11,054 nt of DNA, from contig JBBTQE010000065.1 of NCBI GenBank assembly GCA_038065775.1, forward strand, positions 1 through 11,054. Reading direction: 5' to 3'. Source of the stretch: JBBTQE01 sp038065775. Lineage in GTDB: Bacteria > Patescibacteriota > Patescibacteriia > Magasanikbacterales > GWA2-37-8. The notes under the pieces were generated by a model, which had not been told where the DNA came from, ran no database searches, and saw only the letters and a program-made list of their open reading frames with translations. This document shows, piece by piece, positions 1-7,045 of this stretch (within the stretch, counting starts at the first letter, position 1; each line of letters opens with the position of its first letter). The position numbers were made by a program, and so were the translations under genes.

Positions 1-30
1 TTTTTGATCGCGCTAAACATATTTTTTGTT

Positions 31-56
31 TTTTAAAAAGGCCTTTCGGCCGTTTT
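31..56 (-). terminator. Rho-independent terminator-like hairpin after gyrB
   Basis: Read on the minus strand, aaaa-c-GGCC is followed by the loop GAAA, then GGCC and a run of T. The GC stem is short (4 bp) but is extended by an A/T arm and closed by a GNRA-type tetraloop. It lies about 70 bases past the gyrB stop codon. The plus strand also shows a stem followed by TTTT, so it may act in both directions. Confidence 0.6.
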
Positions 57-124
57 GATAAGTTAATAATAGCCGATTATCATAAATAAGTCAAGGCAGG
101 ATATGCACAAGCGGGCTCGTTTCA

Positions 125-3100
125 TTATATATCCAAATTGCTGACGCTCTTGGCATGCGTTTGAATAAACTTTTTCCTCGGTTCCACTTCATCGCCCATT
201 AGAATTTCAAAAATTTCATTGGCCAATTCCGCGTCCGGAACTTCAACTTTTTTCATCATGCGATGTTCCGGGTCCATGGTTGTTTCCCAAAGCTGTTCGG
301 GATTCATCTCTCCCAAACCTTTATAGCGCTGAATGTTTACTTTGGTCCCGCCGATTACAATTGACTCAAGACCTTCTTCAGCCGGTCCTTCTTCGGCGGA
401 TGGAGTTTCAACGGTCTCCGTTTTGGCTTTGGCCGCGGCCTTTTCAGCTTTTCTGCCTTCAAGATCCTTTAAAATTTTTGCTTTTTCTTCATCGTTGTAG
501 GCGTAAAACATTTCTTTGCCAAATTTAACGCTGTAAAGAGGCGGCTGGGCGATGTAAATATGTCCGTTGGTAATCAGCTGGCTGAAGTATCTATAAAAGA
601 AAGTCAAAAGCAAAGTGCGGATATGCGCGCCGTCCACATCGGCATCGGTCATAATCACAACGCGGTGGTATCGCAGTTTGGAAATGTCAAATTGTTCGCC
701 GATGTTCGTGCCCATGGCGATAATCAAATTTTTTAATTCGTTGTTGGCTAAAATTTTATCCAAGCGCGCGCGTTCAACATTCAGGACCTTGCCGCGCAAT
801 GGAAGAATGGCCTGATGTTCGCGATCGCGTCCTTGTTTTGCGCTGTTGTGCACGAACACGCCGGAAGCAAGCGCAAAATTGTGCGTGCCTGGGACTTCGA
901 TGTCGTAGACGCCAACCTTTTCTTTCATTTTTTCAACCCTAACGATTTTGTGATTGAAGTTCGTGGCGGCTTCAAGCAGTTGGTTTTTATTTCCTGCGAA
1001 AAATCTGATAAGCAAAGTTTCCAGCCTAACTATATTCTTGTTGCTTTTTGTAAGCTTACGACTTTGATTGTATGCCAAAAATAAATCTTTACCCTGTTCT
1101 ATAATTTTTTTGGCCAACGATAAGCTGTGTTGAAGATAAGTTTGGTTATATGCTTCGTGTCGTTGGGTGCGGAATTTTGGAGTCCATTGTTCCTTTGTTT
1201 TTTTCGCGCGCCATTGCTTTAATTTCGGATCATTCCATTGCGCATCGGCCAATTCTTTGAGCCGTTCTTTTCTTTCCGGATGCGCTTCAAAGAATTTTGA
1301 AACCCTTTCAGCTTGTTTGTTTCTGTTGGCTTCGTTATTCCAATATTCTTGCTGGGCTTTATTTAACAATTCATTATTTTTAACTCGGTATTCCTCGTTG
1401 CTGTTATAGAAGTCCAAGAATTTTTGAGTCATGTATTTTTTGTATTCTTCGTTTTGCCATTGCACCTTTGCGTTTGCGCTAAAAAACTCCTTTTTCTCCA
1501 ATGTCTTTGCGCGTGCTTTCTGTCTGAACGCAGCTGTTTGTTTTGTTCTAATCGATCGCAACTTTGCGTCTGGTCGGTGGATTGTATGTTTCAAATGCGT
1601 ATAATGAACAGCCATGTGCTTATCATAAGAGAGACGTTGGATATTCGTCGGGTTATTATTTTTTTTATTAAAATCTACGTGGTGACGGTGTTTCCCAGCA
1701 GAGGCGGTGTAGACCCGGTTATTCAGATTGTATATATCCGCAAGAATATGCGTATAGAACCAATCCCTTTTTTTTGGATCGAATATCATTTCGTATCCGT
1801 CCAATTGACGTTTGTTTTCACCTCTATTGGATATTTTCCTGTATAATGGTGTTAAACTATGTTTTGGAGTTAATTTAGACGCCGCGAGATAACTTCCGTC
1901 AACTAATCTAAACGGATGATCTGGAGTACAAATTAATTCCTCTCCATTATCTAGTATAACTTTAATAACAGTTGCGGCTCGCTTAGTCATTCTTGGATTT
2001 AAAATCGGAGCTAAACCGATGTGGCCATTATCCATTATTGTGTAACAAAAATTTTGTTTGCCTTGTTTATTTTCCACAACTAATTCTTCAAAAGAAATAT
2101 CGCGTCCATCGGCTAAAGCAACTTTTGTTTTTCCAAACCAACATCCACCGGCGCTGTCGCCCTCCACTAAAAATAATTCCGAATCTTCCGCTCGTCTGCT
2201 GCTGCAATCAGCCAGCTTGCCGGGCAGAGTAAAGCCTTCCAAGGCGCCTTTGCGCAAAATTGTGTCGCGCGCTATTTTGGCAGCGTTTCTGGCGCGGGCG
2301 GCGAGTAAGCATTTTCCTATTATAGCTTCGGCGTCCTTCGGATGCTCTTCCAGATAAATTAAAAAGGCGTCGCCCATCACCGCCTCCACTGCGGTTTTCA
2401 CTTCAGTATTTCCGAGCTTCGCTTTTGTCTGCCCTTCAAATTGAGGCTCGCGGACTTTGATTGAAATAATGCAGTTTAGTCCTTCGCGCGCGTCTTCGCC
2501 GGTTAGATTGGCGTCTTTTTCTTTCAGAATGTTTTTATTGCGAGCGTAATTATTCAAGCTTCTTGTCAGGGCTGTGCGAAAACCCTGAATGTGCGTGCCG
2601 CCCTCCGGATTGTAGATGTTGTTGGTAAACGCGAACAAGGACTCTGTGTATTCCTCGCTGTATTGCAAAGCGATTTCAACTTTTGTTTCTTCAAATTCTT
2701 TTTCAATGTAAAAAATTGTTTCGTTTTTTATTTCTTTATTTTGGTTGAGGTGCCGGACATAAGAAGCGATTCCGCCTTCAAAATAAAATCCATAAATGGG
2801 ATTCGGATAGGCGAGCGCGGTCTTGTCTTTCTCTTTTTCTTCCGGCGAACGTTTGTCAGAAATTGAAATGCGGATGCCTTTTGAAAGGTAAGCCTGCTGG
2901 CGGATGTGGTCAACGATAGTTTTCCATTCGTAATCTATTGTTTCAAAAATTGTTTCATCGGCGCGATAAGTGATTGTCGTGCCGTGATCTTTGCATGTGC
3001 CGACAGCGCGGACTTTTTTTACGGGATGTCCGCCGTTTTTGTATTCTTGCTCCCAAATTTTGCCGTCGCGATGAACCTCGGCTTTGGTATATGAAGATAA

Positions 3101-3568
3101 AGCGTTTACAACCGAAACGCCTACGCCATGCAAACCTCCGGAAACTTTGTAGCTGTCGGAGTCAAATTTTCCGCCAGCGTGAAGTTTGGTGAGTACGACT
3201 TCCAAAGCGCTGACTCCTGTTTGCGAATGAATATCAACCGGAATGCCGCGGCCGTTGTCTTTTACTTCTATATAGTGGTCCGGGAGAAGAGCGGCTTCAA
3301 TGTGATCGCAGTGGCCGGCCATTGCTTCGTCTATGGAGTTGTCCACAACCTCCCAAATCAAATGATGCAAACCAATCGGGCCTGTTGATCCGATATACAT
3401 GCCCGGACGCTTGCGCACAGCTTCAAGGCCTTCCAAAACAGTAATATTTTTGGCGCTGTATCCGCTATCGGCCGGTTTTTCTTTTTTAATTTTTACAATC
3501 GGCTTATCTGTTTTGGCGGGTTTTTTCGTTTCTTCAACCCTTCCTTTTTGGACTCGTTTGATAGGCAT
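125..3568 (-). CDS. gyrB: DNA gyrase subunit B precursor with in-frame intein
   Basis: ATPase subunit of type II topoisomerase, which introduces negative supercoils into DNA together with GyrA. The precursor is 1147 aa; removing the intein (residues 476-908) leaves about 714 aa, a normal GyrB size. The first ~35 residues are a Lys-rich extension. GHKL ATPase motifs are visible: WEVVDNSIDEA with Asn77, DNGRGIP (104-110) and GGLHGVGVSVVNALS (144-158). The Toprim domain has EGDSAGG, with catalytic Glu469, and TDADVDGAHIRTLLL with Asp975 and Asp977. The C-terminal QRYKGLGEMNPEQLW motif and the ending SNLDI fit GyrB. A low-complexity Ala/Glu/Lys stretch (about 1038-1066) interrupts the late Toprim region. 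The intein separates Glu469 from the DxD pair, so the protein should be inactive until spliced. ParE is the alternative, but motif spacing and C-terminus favour GyrB. The start at 3568 leaves a 28-base leader from the predicted promoter and has no clear Shine-Dalgarno sequence. Confidence 0.97.
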   Translation of the reverse strand: MPIKRVQKGRVEETKKPAKTDKPIVKIKKEKPADSGYSAKNITVLEGLEAVRKRPGMYIGSTGPIGLHHLIWEVVDNSIDEAMAGHCDHIEAALLPDHYIEVKDNGRGIPVDIHSQTGVSALEVVLTKLHAGGKFDSDSYKVSGGLHGVGVSVVNALSSYTKAEVHRDGKIWEQEYKNGGHPVKKVRAVGTCKDHGTTITYRADETIFETIDYEWKTIVDHIRQQAYLSKGIRISISDKRSPEEKEKDKTALAYPNPIYGFYFEGGIASYVRHLNQNKEIKNETIFYIEKEFEETKVEIALQYSEEYTESLFAFTNNIYNPEGGTHIQGFRTALTRSLNNYARNKNILKEKDANLTGEDAREGLNCIISIKVREPQFEGQTKAKLGNTEVKTAVEAVMGDAFLIYLEEHPKDAEAIIGKCLLAARARNAAKIARDTILRKGALEGFTLPGKLADCSSRRAEDSELFLVEGDSAGGCWFGKTKVALADGRDISFEELVVENKQGKQNFCYTIMDNGHIGLAPILNPRMTKRAATVIKVILDNGEELICTPDHPFRLVDGSYLAASKLTPKHSLTPLYRKISNRGENKRQLDGYEMIFDPKKRDWFYTHILADIYNLNNRVYTASAGKHRHHVDFNKKNNNPTNIQRLSYDKHMAVHYTHLKHTIHRPDAKLRSIRTKQTAAFRQKARAKTLEKKEFFSANAKVQWQNEEYKKYMTQKFLDFYNSNEEYRVKNNELLNKAQQEYWNNEANRNKQAERVSKFFEAHPERKERLKELADAQWNDPKLKQWRAKKTKEQWTPKFRTQRHEAYNQTYLQHSLSLAKKIIEQGKDLFLAYNQSRKLTKSNKNIVRLETLLIRFFAGNKNQLLEAATNFNHKIVRVEKMKEKVGVYDIEVPGTHNFALASGVFVHNSAKQGRDREHQAILPLRGKVLNVERARLDKILANNELKNLIIAMGTNIGEQFDISKLRYHRVVIMTDADVDGAHIRTLLLTFFYRYFSQLITNGHIYIAQPPLYSVKFGKEMFYAYNDEEKAKILKDLEGRKAEKAAAKAKTETVETPSAEEGPAEEGLESIVIGGTKVNIQRYKGLGEMNPEQLWETTMDPEHRMMKKVEVPDAELANEIFEILMGDEVEPRKKFIQTHAKSVSNLDI
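1169..1483 (-). repeat. ~17-residue aromatic repeat array in the intein nuclease
   Basis: Precursor residues about 696-800 show repeated units that begin with an aromatic residue, followed by an Asn/Ala/Glu-containing turn and a basic helix. Examples are QWQNEEYKKY, FYNSNEEYRVK, YWNNEANRNK, FFEAHPERKERL, QWNDPKLKQWR and QWTPKFRTQR. The aromatic positions are W704, Y721, W743, F760, W778 and W795, with spacings of 17, 22, 17, 18 and 17. This resembles the small modular DNA-binding repeats (NUMOD type) often attached to HNH and GIY-YIG homing nucleases. The assignment to a named family is inference. Confidence 0.6.
1601..1693 (-). other. HNH nuclease motif within the intein
   Basis: Codes for precursor residues 626-656. 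The order His-His-x-Asp, then Asn-Asn-Pro-x-Asn-Ile and His-x-x-x-His is that of HNH (beta-beta-alpha metal) endonucleases. His629/His630, Asp632, Asn642 and His651/His655 are the likely active-site or metal residues; which of each pair is used cannot be decided by eye. All the expected conserved positions are present, which argues against a decayed nuclease. Confidence 0.8.
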
Positions 3569-3602
3569 AAATTTAGTTCAAACCATTAACAAATGTGATT
3601 GC

Positions 3603-3631
3603 ATTTTATCATATACCGGCGGCGAGGGCAA
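3603..3631 (-). promoter_or_regulatory. Predicted sigma70-type promoter of gyrB
   Basis: On the minus strand, TTGCCC (3631-3626) and TAAAAT (3608-3603) are separated by 17 bases. They match the consensus at 4 of 6 and 5 of 6 positions. Transcription would begin near 3596, giving a leader of about 28 bases before the gyrB ATG. Confidence 0.6.
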
Positions 3632-3647
3632 GAGTAGGGTCGGGCTA

Positions 3648-3676
3648 TTTTTTTTGTTTTTAATTTGGGGTATAAT
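3648..3676 (+). promoter_or_regulatory. Predicted promoter of the membrane protein-rodA unit
   Basis: A perfect -10 hexamer TATAAT lies at 3671-3676. The -35 region 17 bases upstream is only a T-run (3648-3653), so this end is weak. It fires away from the gyrB promoter; the two -35 regions are about 16 bases apart. The leader would be about 50 bases. Confidence 0.5.
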
Positions 3677-3720
3677 AAACCCGATCCCGCGGCAATAAGC
3701 TGGAGAATATTCGCGGGTTT
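3677..3720 (+). other. Leader with two mutually exclusive hairpin stems
   Basis: Two overlapping pairings are possible in the leader of the next gene. AAACCCG (3677-3683) can pair with CGGGTTT (3714-3720), or CCCGCG (3685-3690) can pair with CGCGGG (3712-3717). Both use the same 3' arm, so they compete. No recognised riboswitch or attenuator family was identified. Confidence 0.3.
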
Positions 3721-3735
3721 CAAATAAACTTCAAT

Positions 3736-4674
3736 ATGCTTAATTTCTATAATCAACAAAATGGCTCGGCGAATCAACCCCAAATAAAAAACACGGCTGT
3801 TAAGAAAATTGATTATACCAAATACGAAGATCCGGAAAAAAATCTTAGCTCCAAAGAACTTAAGTGGGGCATGTGGTATATCAAACATAAAAGTTTGCTG
3901 TTTAAATTTTTGGTTTATTTTATAATTGTTGTTGATATCGCGATAGTGGCAATTGCATTGTGGAAATGGGCGGAGTATCTGCTTGGGCTTGAGAAGCATA
4001 AAATTCTTGAGCGCGATCTTGCGTCGTCGGTTAATTATTCCGGAGTAACTTCTGTTTTTACAGCCCAGCCGCTTCAAATTTCCGGTTCGCAATATTTAAT
4101 GAGCAGAAGCAACAAATTTGACGCTGTTGCAATTGTTGCAAATCCGAATAGCAGGCATGTCGTAAGTTTTGATTATTATTTTGTGATAAATGGTCAGCCA
4201 ACCAAGTTGGCTAAAGCCCTATTATTAGCCGGTGAAACAAGACCAATAGTTCAATTAGGAAATTTGGGGTCGGTTTCTGGCGGCGCGCCAGTTCTCGTTA
4301 TTGAAAATTTAAAGTGGCGAAGAGTCTCCGCGCATTTAACCGCGAATGCGATTGATTGGCAATTGACCCGTCTTAATTTTGAAGCAAAGAATTTTATATT
4401 CTTAAAATCATTGGCTCAAGCTGGCGACAACGCGGACGCGGTGAGGTTTGATTTGGTCAATAACAGTCCGTTTGGGTATAAAAAAGCTGATTTTATGGTA
4501 GCTTTACTTCAGAGCCAAAGCATGGTAGGAATACTTCCATTGCAGTTGGAGAATTTTAACTCAATGGAAAGCAGGGAAGTTGATCTTAGGACTTTGGCGC
4601 CCGGACTTGGCGCGACTGAAGTCGCTATTTACCCAATCATTAATATTTACGACGAGTCTGTTTTTGGTAAATGA
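3736..4674 (+). CDS. Unknown single-pass membrane protein upstream of rodA
   Basis: I do not recognise a named family in this 312-residue protein. The N-terminus (1-50) is polar and lysine-rich, with DYTKYEDPEKNLSSKELKWG. One strong membrane segment follows at about residues 54-78 (LLFKFLVYFIIVVDIAIVAI). The remaining ~230 residues are rich in beta-type alternation without cysteine clusters or catalytic motifs, and look like an extracytoplasmic domain. The orientation (N-terminus inside) is inferred from the positive charge before the membrane segment. The ATG at 3736 follows a predicted promoter and no good Shine-Dalgarno sequence. The gene ends in TGA 30 bases before rodA and is probably cotranscribed with it, which suggests, but does not show, a role at the cell envelope or with the elongation machinery. 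Confidence 0.85.
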   Translation: MLNFYNQQNGSANQPQIKNTAVKKIDYTKYEDPEKNLSSKELKWGMWYIKHKSLLFKFLVYFIIVVDIAIVAIALWKWAEYLLGLEKHKILERDLASSVNYSGVTSVFTAQPLQISGSQYLMSRSNKFDAVAIVANPNSRHVVSFDYYFVINGQPTKLAKALLLAGETRPIVQLGNLGSVSGGAPVLVIENLKWRRVSAHLTANAIDWQLTRLNFEAKNFIFLKSLAQAGDNADAVRFDLVNNSPFGYKKADFMVALLQSQSMVGILPLQLENFNSMESREVDLRTLAPGLGATEVAIYPIINIYDESVFGK

Positions 4675-4704
4675 GAGTGAGATTGAGTCCGGCGAGAAAA
4701 TATT

Positions 4705-5802
4705 ATGCTTTTGGATTTTCGTAAATTTTCTTCAAGATCGTTTGACTGGACGCTGTTAGTGGCGGCTGTTCTTTTGATAATTATAGGCCTAGTCGCGATC
4801 TACAGCGTGGATTTGTCGCGCGGTTCTTCGCTCATTTATTTTAAAAAACAGATGTTAGCGTTTGGAATAGGACTGGTTTTGGTGTTTTTTGCCGTAATCA
4901 GCCAGCACACTCTGTGGCAATTTTTAGCCAAGTGGTCGTATTTGGCCGGACTTCTGCTTTTGGTCGCCGTGCTGATCTTCGGGAACACGATAAGGGGGAC
5001 GAGAGGATGGTTTGCGTTTGCTGGTTTTTCCTTTCAGCCGGTTGAAGCCGCGAAAGTCGGACTTATACTTGTTTTGGCTTACATAATTTCAAAATTTGGC
5101 AGAAGATTTGACAGGCCTTTATTCTTTTTTGGGACCGGGATAGTCGCGCTGTTATATTTGGTATTGGTTATGTTACAGCCGGATTTAGGGTCCGCTTTTT
5201 TGTTGGCTTCCATTTGGTTCGGATTAGTTTGGGCCGCTGGAGCGAGAAAGTCTTATATTTTAATTTTTGTCGCCGCTATCGCCGCGCTGGCGGTTTTAGG
5301 CTGGGTTTTTCTTTTGAAAGATTATCAGAAAGAAAGATTGGCGACTTTTATCAACCCGGGACGCGATCCATTGGGCGCCGGGTATAACATAACTCAATCA
5401 ATAATCGCCGTTGGAGCGGGTAAATTTTTTGGGAGAGGTTTGGGTTTTGGTTCACAGAGCCAATTAAGATTTTTGCCGGAAGCCAAGACAGACTTTATTT
5501 TTTCAGTTATTGGAGAAGAGCTTGGATTTGCCGGAGTGGTTGTCATGCTGGCGCTTTTTGCGATTGTTTTTTGGCGATTAATCGTATTCATCAAAAATTC
5601 AGATGATGATTTCGCTTCAGCCGCGGCCACCGGGATTTTAGTTTTATTTTTTATTCAATTTTTAACTAATATTGGGGCCAATATCGGCCTTTTGCCAATT
5701 ACTGGTGTAACATTGCCGTTTGTCAGTTATGGCGGGTCTTCTTTAATCTTCAGCCTGCTTCTTATAGGATTGGCAGAAAGCATGATGGTTAGGAGATATT
5801 GA
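4705..5802 (+). CDS. rodA: RodA-type SEDS peptidoglycan glycosyltransferase
   Basis: Multi-spanning membrane enzyme of the SEDS family (RodA/FtsW/SpoVE), which polymerises lipid II into glycan strands with a partner class B PBP. The length of 365 aa and about ten hydrophobic segments are typical. Signature stretches are RGTRGWF with Trp102, QPVEAAKVGLILVLAY (111-126), QPDLGSAF (158-165), NPGRDPLGAGYNITQS (217-232), SQSQLRFLPEAKTDFIF (250-266) and LPFVSYGGSS (337-346). Asp263 in TDFIF corresponds to the catalytic Asp of RodA. The DPLGAGYN and SQSQLxFLPE forms are closer to RodA than to FtsW, but one SEDS protein could serve both roles in a reduced genome, and no PBP gene is in the window. The leader has GGCGAG 8 bases before the ATG, a weak ribosome site. 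The stop TGA overlaps the next promoter. Confidence 0.93.
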   Translation: MLLDFRKFSSRSFDWTLLVAAVLLIIIGLVAIYSVDLSRGSSLIYFKKQMLAFGIGLVLVFFAVISQHTLWQFLAKWSYLAGLLLLVAVLIFGNTIRGTRGWFAFAGFSFQPVEAAKVGLILVLAYIISKFGRRFDRPLFFFGTGIVALLYLVLVMLQPDLGSAFLLASIWFGLVWAAGARKSYILIFVAAIAALAVLGWVFLLKDYQKERLATFINPGRDPLGAGYNITQSIIAVGAGKFFGRGLGFGSQSQLRFLPEAKTDFIFSVIGEELGFAGVVVMLALFAIVFWRLIVFIKNSDDDFASAAATGILVLFFIQFLTNIGANIGLLPITGVTLPFVSYGGSSLIFSLLLIGLAESMMVRRY

Positions 5803-5827
5803 CAATTTTCAGAAAATCTAGTAATAT
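5799..5827 (+). promoter_or_regulatory. Strong predicted promoter of the zinc-ribbon protein-rplY unit
   Basis: A perfect -35 TTGACA (5799-5804) and a -10 TAATAT (5822-5827) are separated by exactly 17 bases. The -35 overlaps the rodA stop codon. The predicted start point near 5834 gives a leader of about 24 bases before the ATG at 5858. This is the best promoter match in the window. Confidence 0.75.
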
Positions 5828-5857
5828 TGTTCAAGTTAGTGTTGCTTAAAATTATCT

Positions 5858-6196
5858 ATGTTGGCTAAAAACAACTCGGATGAATCGTGGAAAAACGATA
5901 TTCAACTGATAAGTCAATGTCCGGTTTGTGGTATCAAGTACAAGAATGATTCCGCGAAGCTGTATGCCGGCAAGAAAAATGCAAATTTTGTGCACATTAC
6001 TTGCCACAGATGCGGTAGTTATTTTATGGCAATGGTGATGAATCTCGGCAGAGGCACAAGCACGGTGGGCATGATAACCGATTTGAGTTTTTTAGATATA
6101 AAAAGGTTGTATAGCCGCGAATCAATTACCGTGGATGAGGTTATTGAATGGCACAAATTATTATCCAATTCCGGAATTCGCAATTTTTTTCAGTAG
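5858..6196 (+). CDS. Small zinc-ribbon-like protein of unknown function
   Basis: Soluble 112-residue protein that I cannot assign to a named family. It has two Cys pairs, CPVC (21-24) and CHRC (49-52), 24 residues apart, which fit a zinc ribbon. A strand-rich linker (NANFVHITCHRCGSYF) connects them, followed by a Gly-rich stretch (LGRGTSTVGMITDLSF) and a C-terminal helical part (TVDEVIEWHKLL). It sits directly behind a strong promoter and 26 bases before rplY, so the two are probably one transcript; a ribosome- or RNA-related role is possible but is only inferred from context. It ends in TAG. No recognisable Shine-Dalgarno sequence precedes the ATG. Confidence 0.85.
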   Translation: MLAKNNSDESWKNDIQLISQCPVCGIKYKNDSAKLYAGKKNANFVHITCHRCGSYFMAMVMNLGRGTSTVGMITDLSFLDIKRLYSRESITVDEVIEWHKLLSNSGIRNFFQ

Positions 6197-6222
6197 ACTT
6201 AACTAAACGAAGTTTGTAATTT

Positions 6223-6954
6223 ATGACTTTTAAACTTTTGGCAGATCAGCGCACGGTAAAAGGAGCGAAAATGCGCACAAAAACCGAAATCCCGGCTGTA
6301 GTTTATGGTTCAGGGACAGACACTTTATCATTGTCCGTGAATTATGACGAGTTTGTAAAATTATTTAAAGAAGCCGGAGAATCCAGTTTGATAGATTTGG
6401 TAATCGGCGGGAAAGAGTCGGGCAAAGTTTTGGTTAAGGACATCCAGTATGACCCGATTACAGACAGAGTCAGGCATCTTGATTTAAAGAGAATTGACAT
6501 GACTAAACCAATTGTCGCGATGGTTGTTTTGCGTTTTGTCGGCGAGGCTTCGGTGATAAAAGAACAGGGCGGCACATTAATGCGCAATATTGAAAAAGTT
6601 GAAATTAAATGTTTACCAAAGGATTTGGTTGGGCATATAGATGTTGATTTATCAAATTTTAAGACTTATGAAGATGTGATTAAGATTAAGGATTTGAAAG
6701 TTCCGGCTGGAGCGGAAATTATCAACCCGCACGCGGAGGATTTGGTGGCCAAGGTTGCGCGCGCCTTGACAGATGAAGAAATAAAAGCCATGGAAGGCGC
6801 CGCGGCTCCCGCTGATTTATCGCAGATTGAAGTGGCTGGAAAGAAGAAAGAGGAAGAGGGCGCTGTTGAAGGCGAAGCCGATGGAGAAGAAAAGAAATCT
6901 GATTCTGTCAAAGCCGCTCCTGCGAAGGAAGAAAAGAAAGCAGAAAAGAAGTAA
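6223..6954 (+). CDS. rplY: 50S ribosomal protein bL25 (CTC family)
   Basis: Large-subunit protein that binds 5S rRNA. The 243 residues match the long CTC form (N-terminal L25 domain plus a second beta domain) and not the ~95-residue E. coli form. The N-terminal domain shows RTVKGAKMRTKTEIPAVVYG (about 10-29), and KVLVKDIQYDPITDRVRHLD (68-87) is typical of L25. The TL5/CTC C-terminal domain follows (PIVAMVVLRFVGEA, about 95-185), with VKIKDLKVPAGAEI-like strands. The last ~45 residues are a low-complexity Lys/Glu/Ala tail that is probably disordered. The gene ends in TAA 16 bases before a terminator, closing the transcription unit. The leader contains no clear Shine-Dalgarno sequence. Confidence 0.95.
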   Translation: MTFKLLADQRTVKGAKMRTKTEIPAVVYGSGTDTLSLSVNYDEFVKLFKEAGESSLIDLVIGGKESGKVLVKDIQYDPITDRVRHLDLKRIDMTKPIVAMVVLRFVGEASVIKEQGGTLMRNIEKVEIKCLPKDLVGHIDVDLSNFKTYEDVIKIKDLKVPAGAEIINPHAEDLVAKVARALTDEEIKAMEGAAAPADLSQIEVAGKKKEEEGAVEGEADGEEKKSDSVKAAPAKEEKKAEKK

Positions 6955-6970
6955 ACAAAATTTTAGCAAT

Positions 6971-7000
6971 AAAAACGCCACGTCTTGCGGGGCGTTTTTT
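6971..7000 (+). terminator. Rho-independent terminator after rplY
   Basis: AAAAACGCC (6971-6979) pairs with GGCGTTTTT (6991-6999) to form a perfect 9-bp stem with an 11-base loop, ending in a T-run. It lies 16 bases after the rplY stop codon. Confidence 0.85.
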
Positions 7001-7013
7001 AATATGGTAAGAT
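6985..7013 (+). promoter_or_regulatory. Possible promoter of the DUF3048 gene inside the terminator
   Basis: TTGCGG (6985-6990) and TAAGAT (7008-7013) are separated by 17 bases. The -35 lies in the loop of the rplY terminator. Match quality is moderate, but a promoter is expected here because the terminator should stop upstream transcription. The predicted leader is about 26 bases. Confidence 0.35.
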
Positions 7014-7045
7014 GTATTCGGATTGAATTAAATTAAAACATTGGT

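Larger units (their letters stand above)
845..2143 (-). mobile_element. GyrB intein with HNH homing-endonuclease region
   Basis: A protein-splicing element of 433 codons, precursor residues 476-908. The splice junctions are clear: EGDSAGG / CWFGKTKVALADGR at the N side and SGVFVHN / SAKQGRD at the C side. Cys1 is the nucleophile, block B contains CTPDHPF (547-553), block F is VYDIEVPGTHNFALASG, block G ends in His-Asn, and Ser is the +1 nucleophile. The extein rejoins as the GyrB motif GDSAGGSAKQGRD. Both the insertion site and the splicing blocks closely resemble the Synechocystis GyrB intein (from memory, not aligned). Between the splicing blocks, residues ~600-850 carry an HNH-like motif: HRHHVD (627-632), NNNPTNIQRLS (637-647) and HMAVH (651-655). 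This is followed by aromatic repeats at ~696-800. No LAGLIDADG motif was seen. The frame is open throughout, so both splicing and homing could be active. Confidence 0.96.

Noticed and set aside
1424..1846. Plus-strand open frame of 140 codons across the intein
   Set aside because: Cys/Phe/Val-rich translation typical of the complement of Lys/Glu-rich coding DNA; no start signals or domain.
125..3568. ParE instead of GyrB
   Set aside because: The C-terminal region, the intein site shared with GyrB inteins and overall motif spacing favour GyrB; no parC or gyrA neighbour was available to help decide.
3586..4092. Minus-strand open frame of 168 codons opposite the membrane protein gene
   Set aside because: It is antisense to a gene with a clear membrane segment, crosses the divergent promoter region, and its translation has no recognisable domain.
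4672..4674. UGA recoding as in some CPR lineages
   Set aside because: TGA ends the membrane protein gene and rodA at sensible positions and no internal TGA is needed in any gene.
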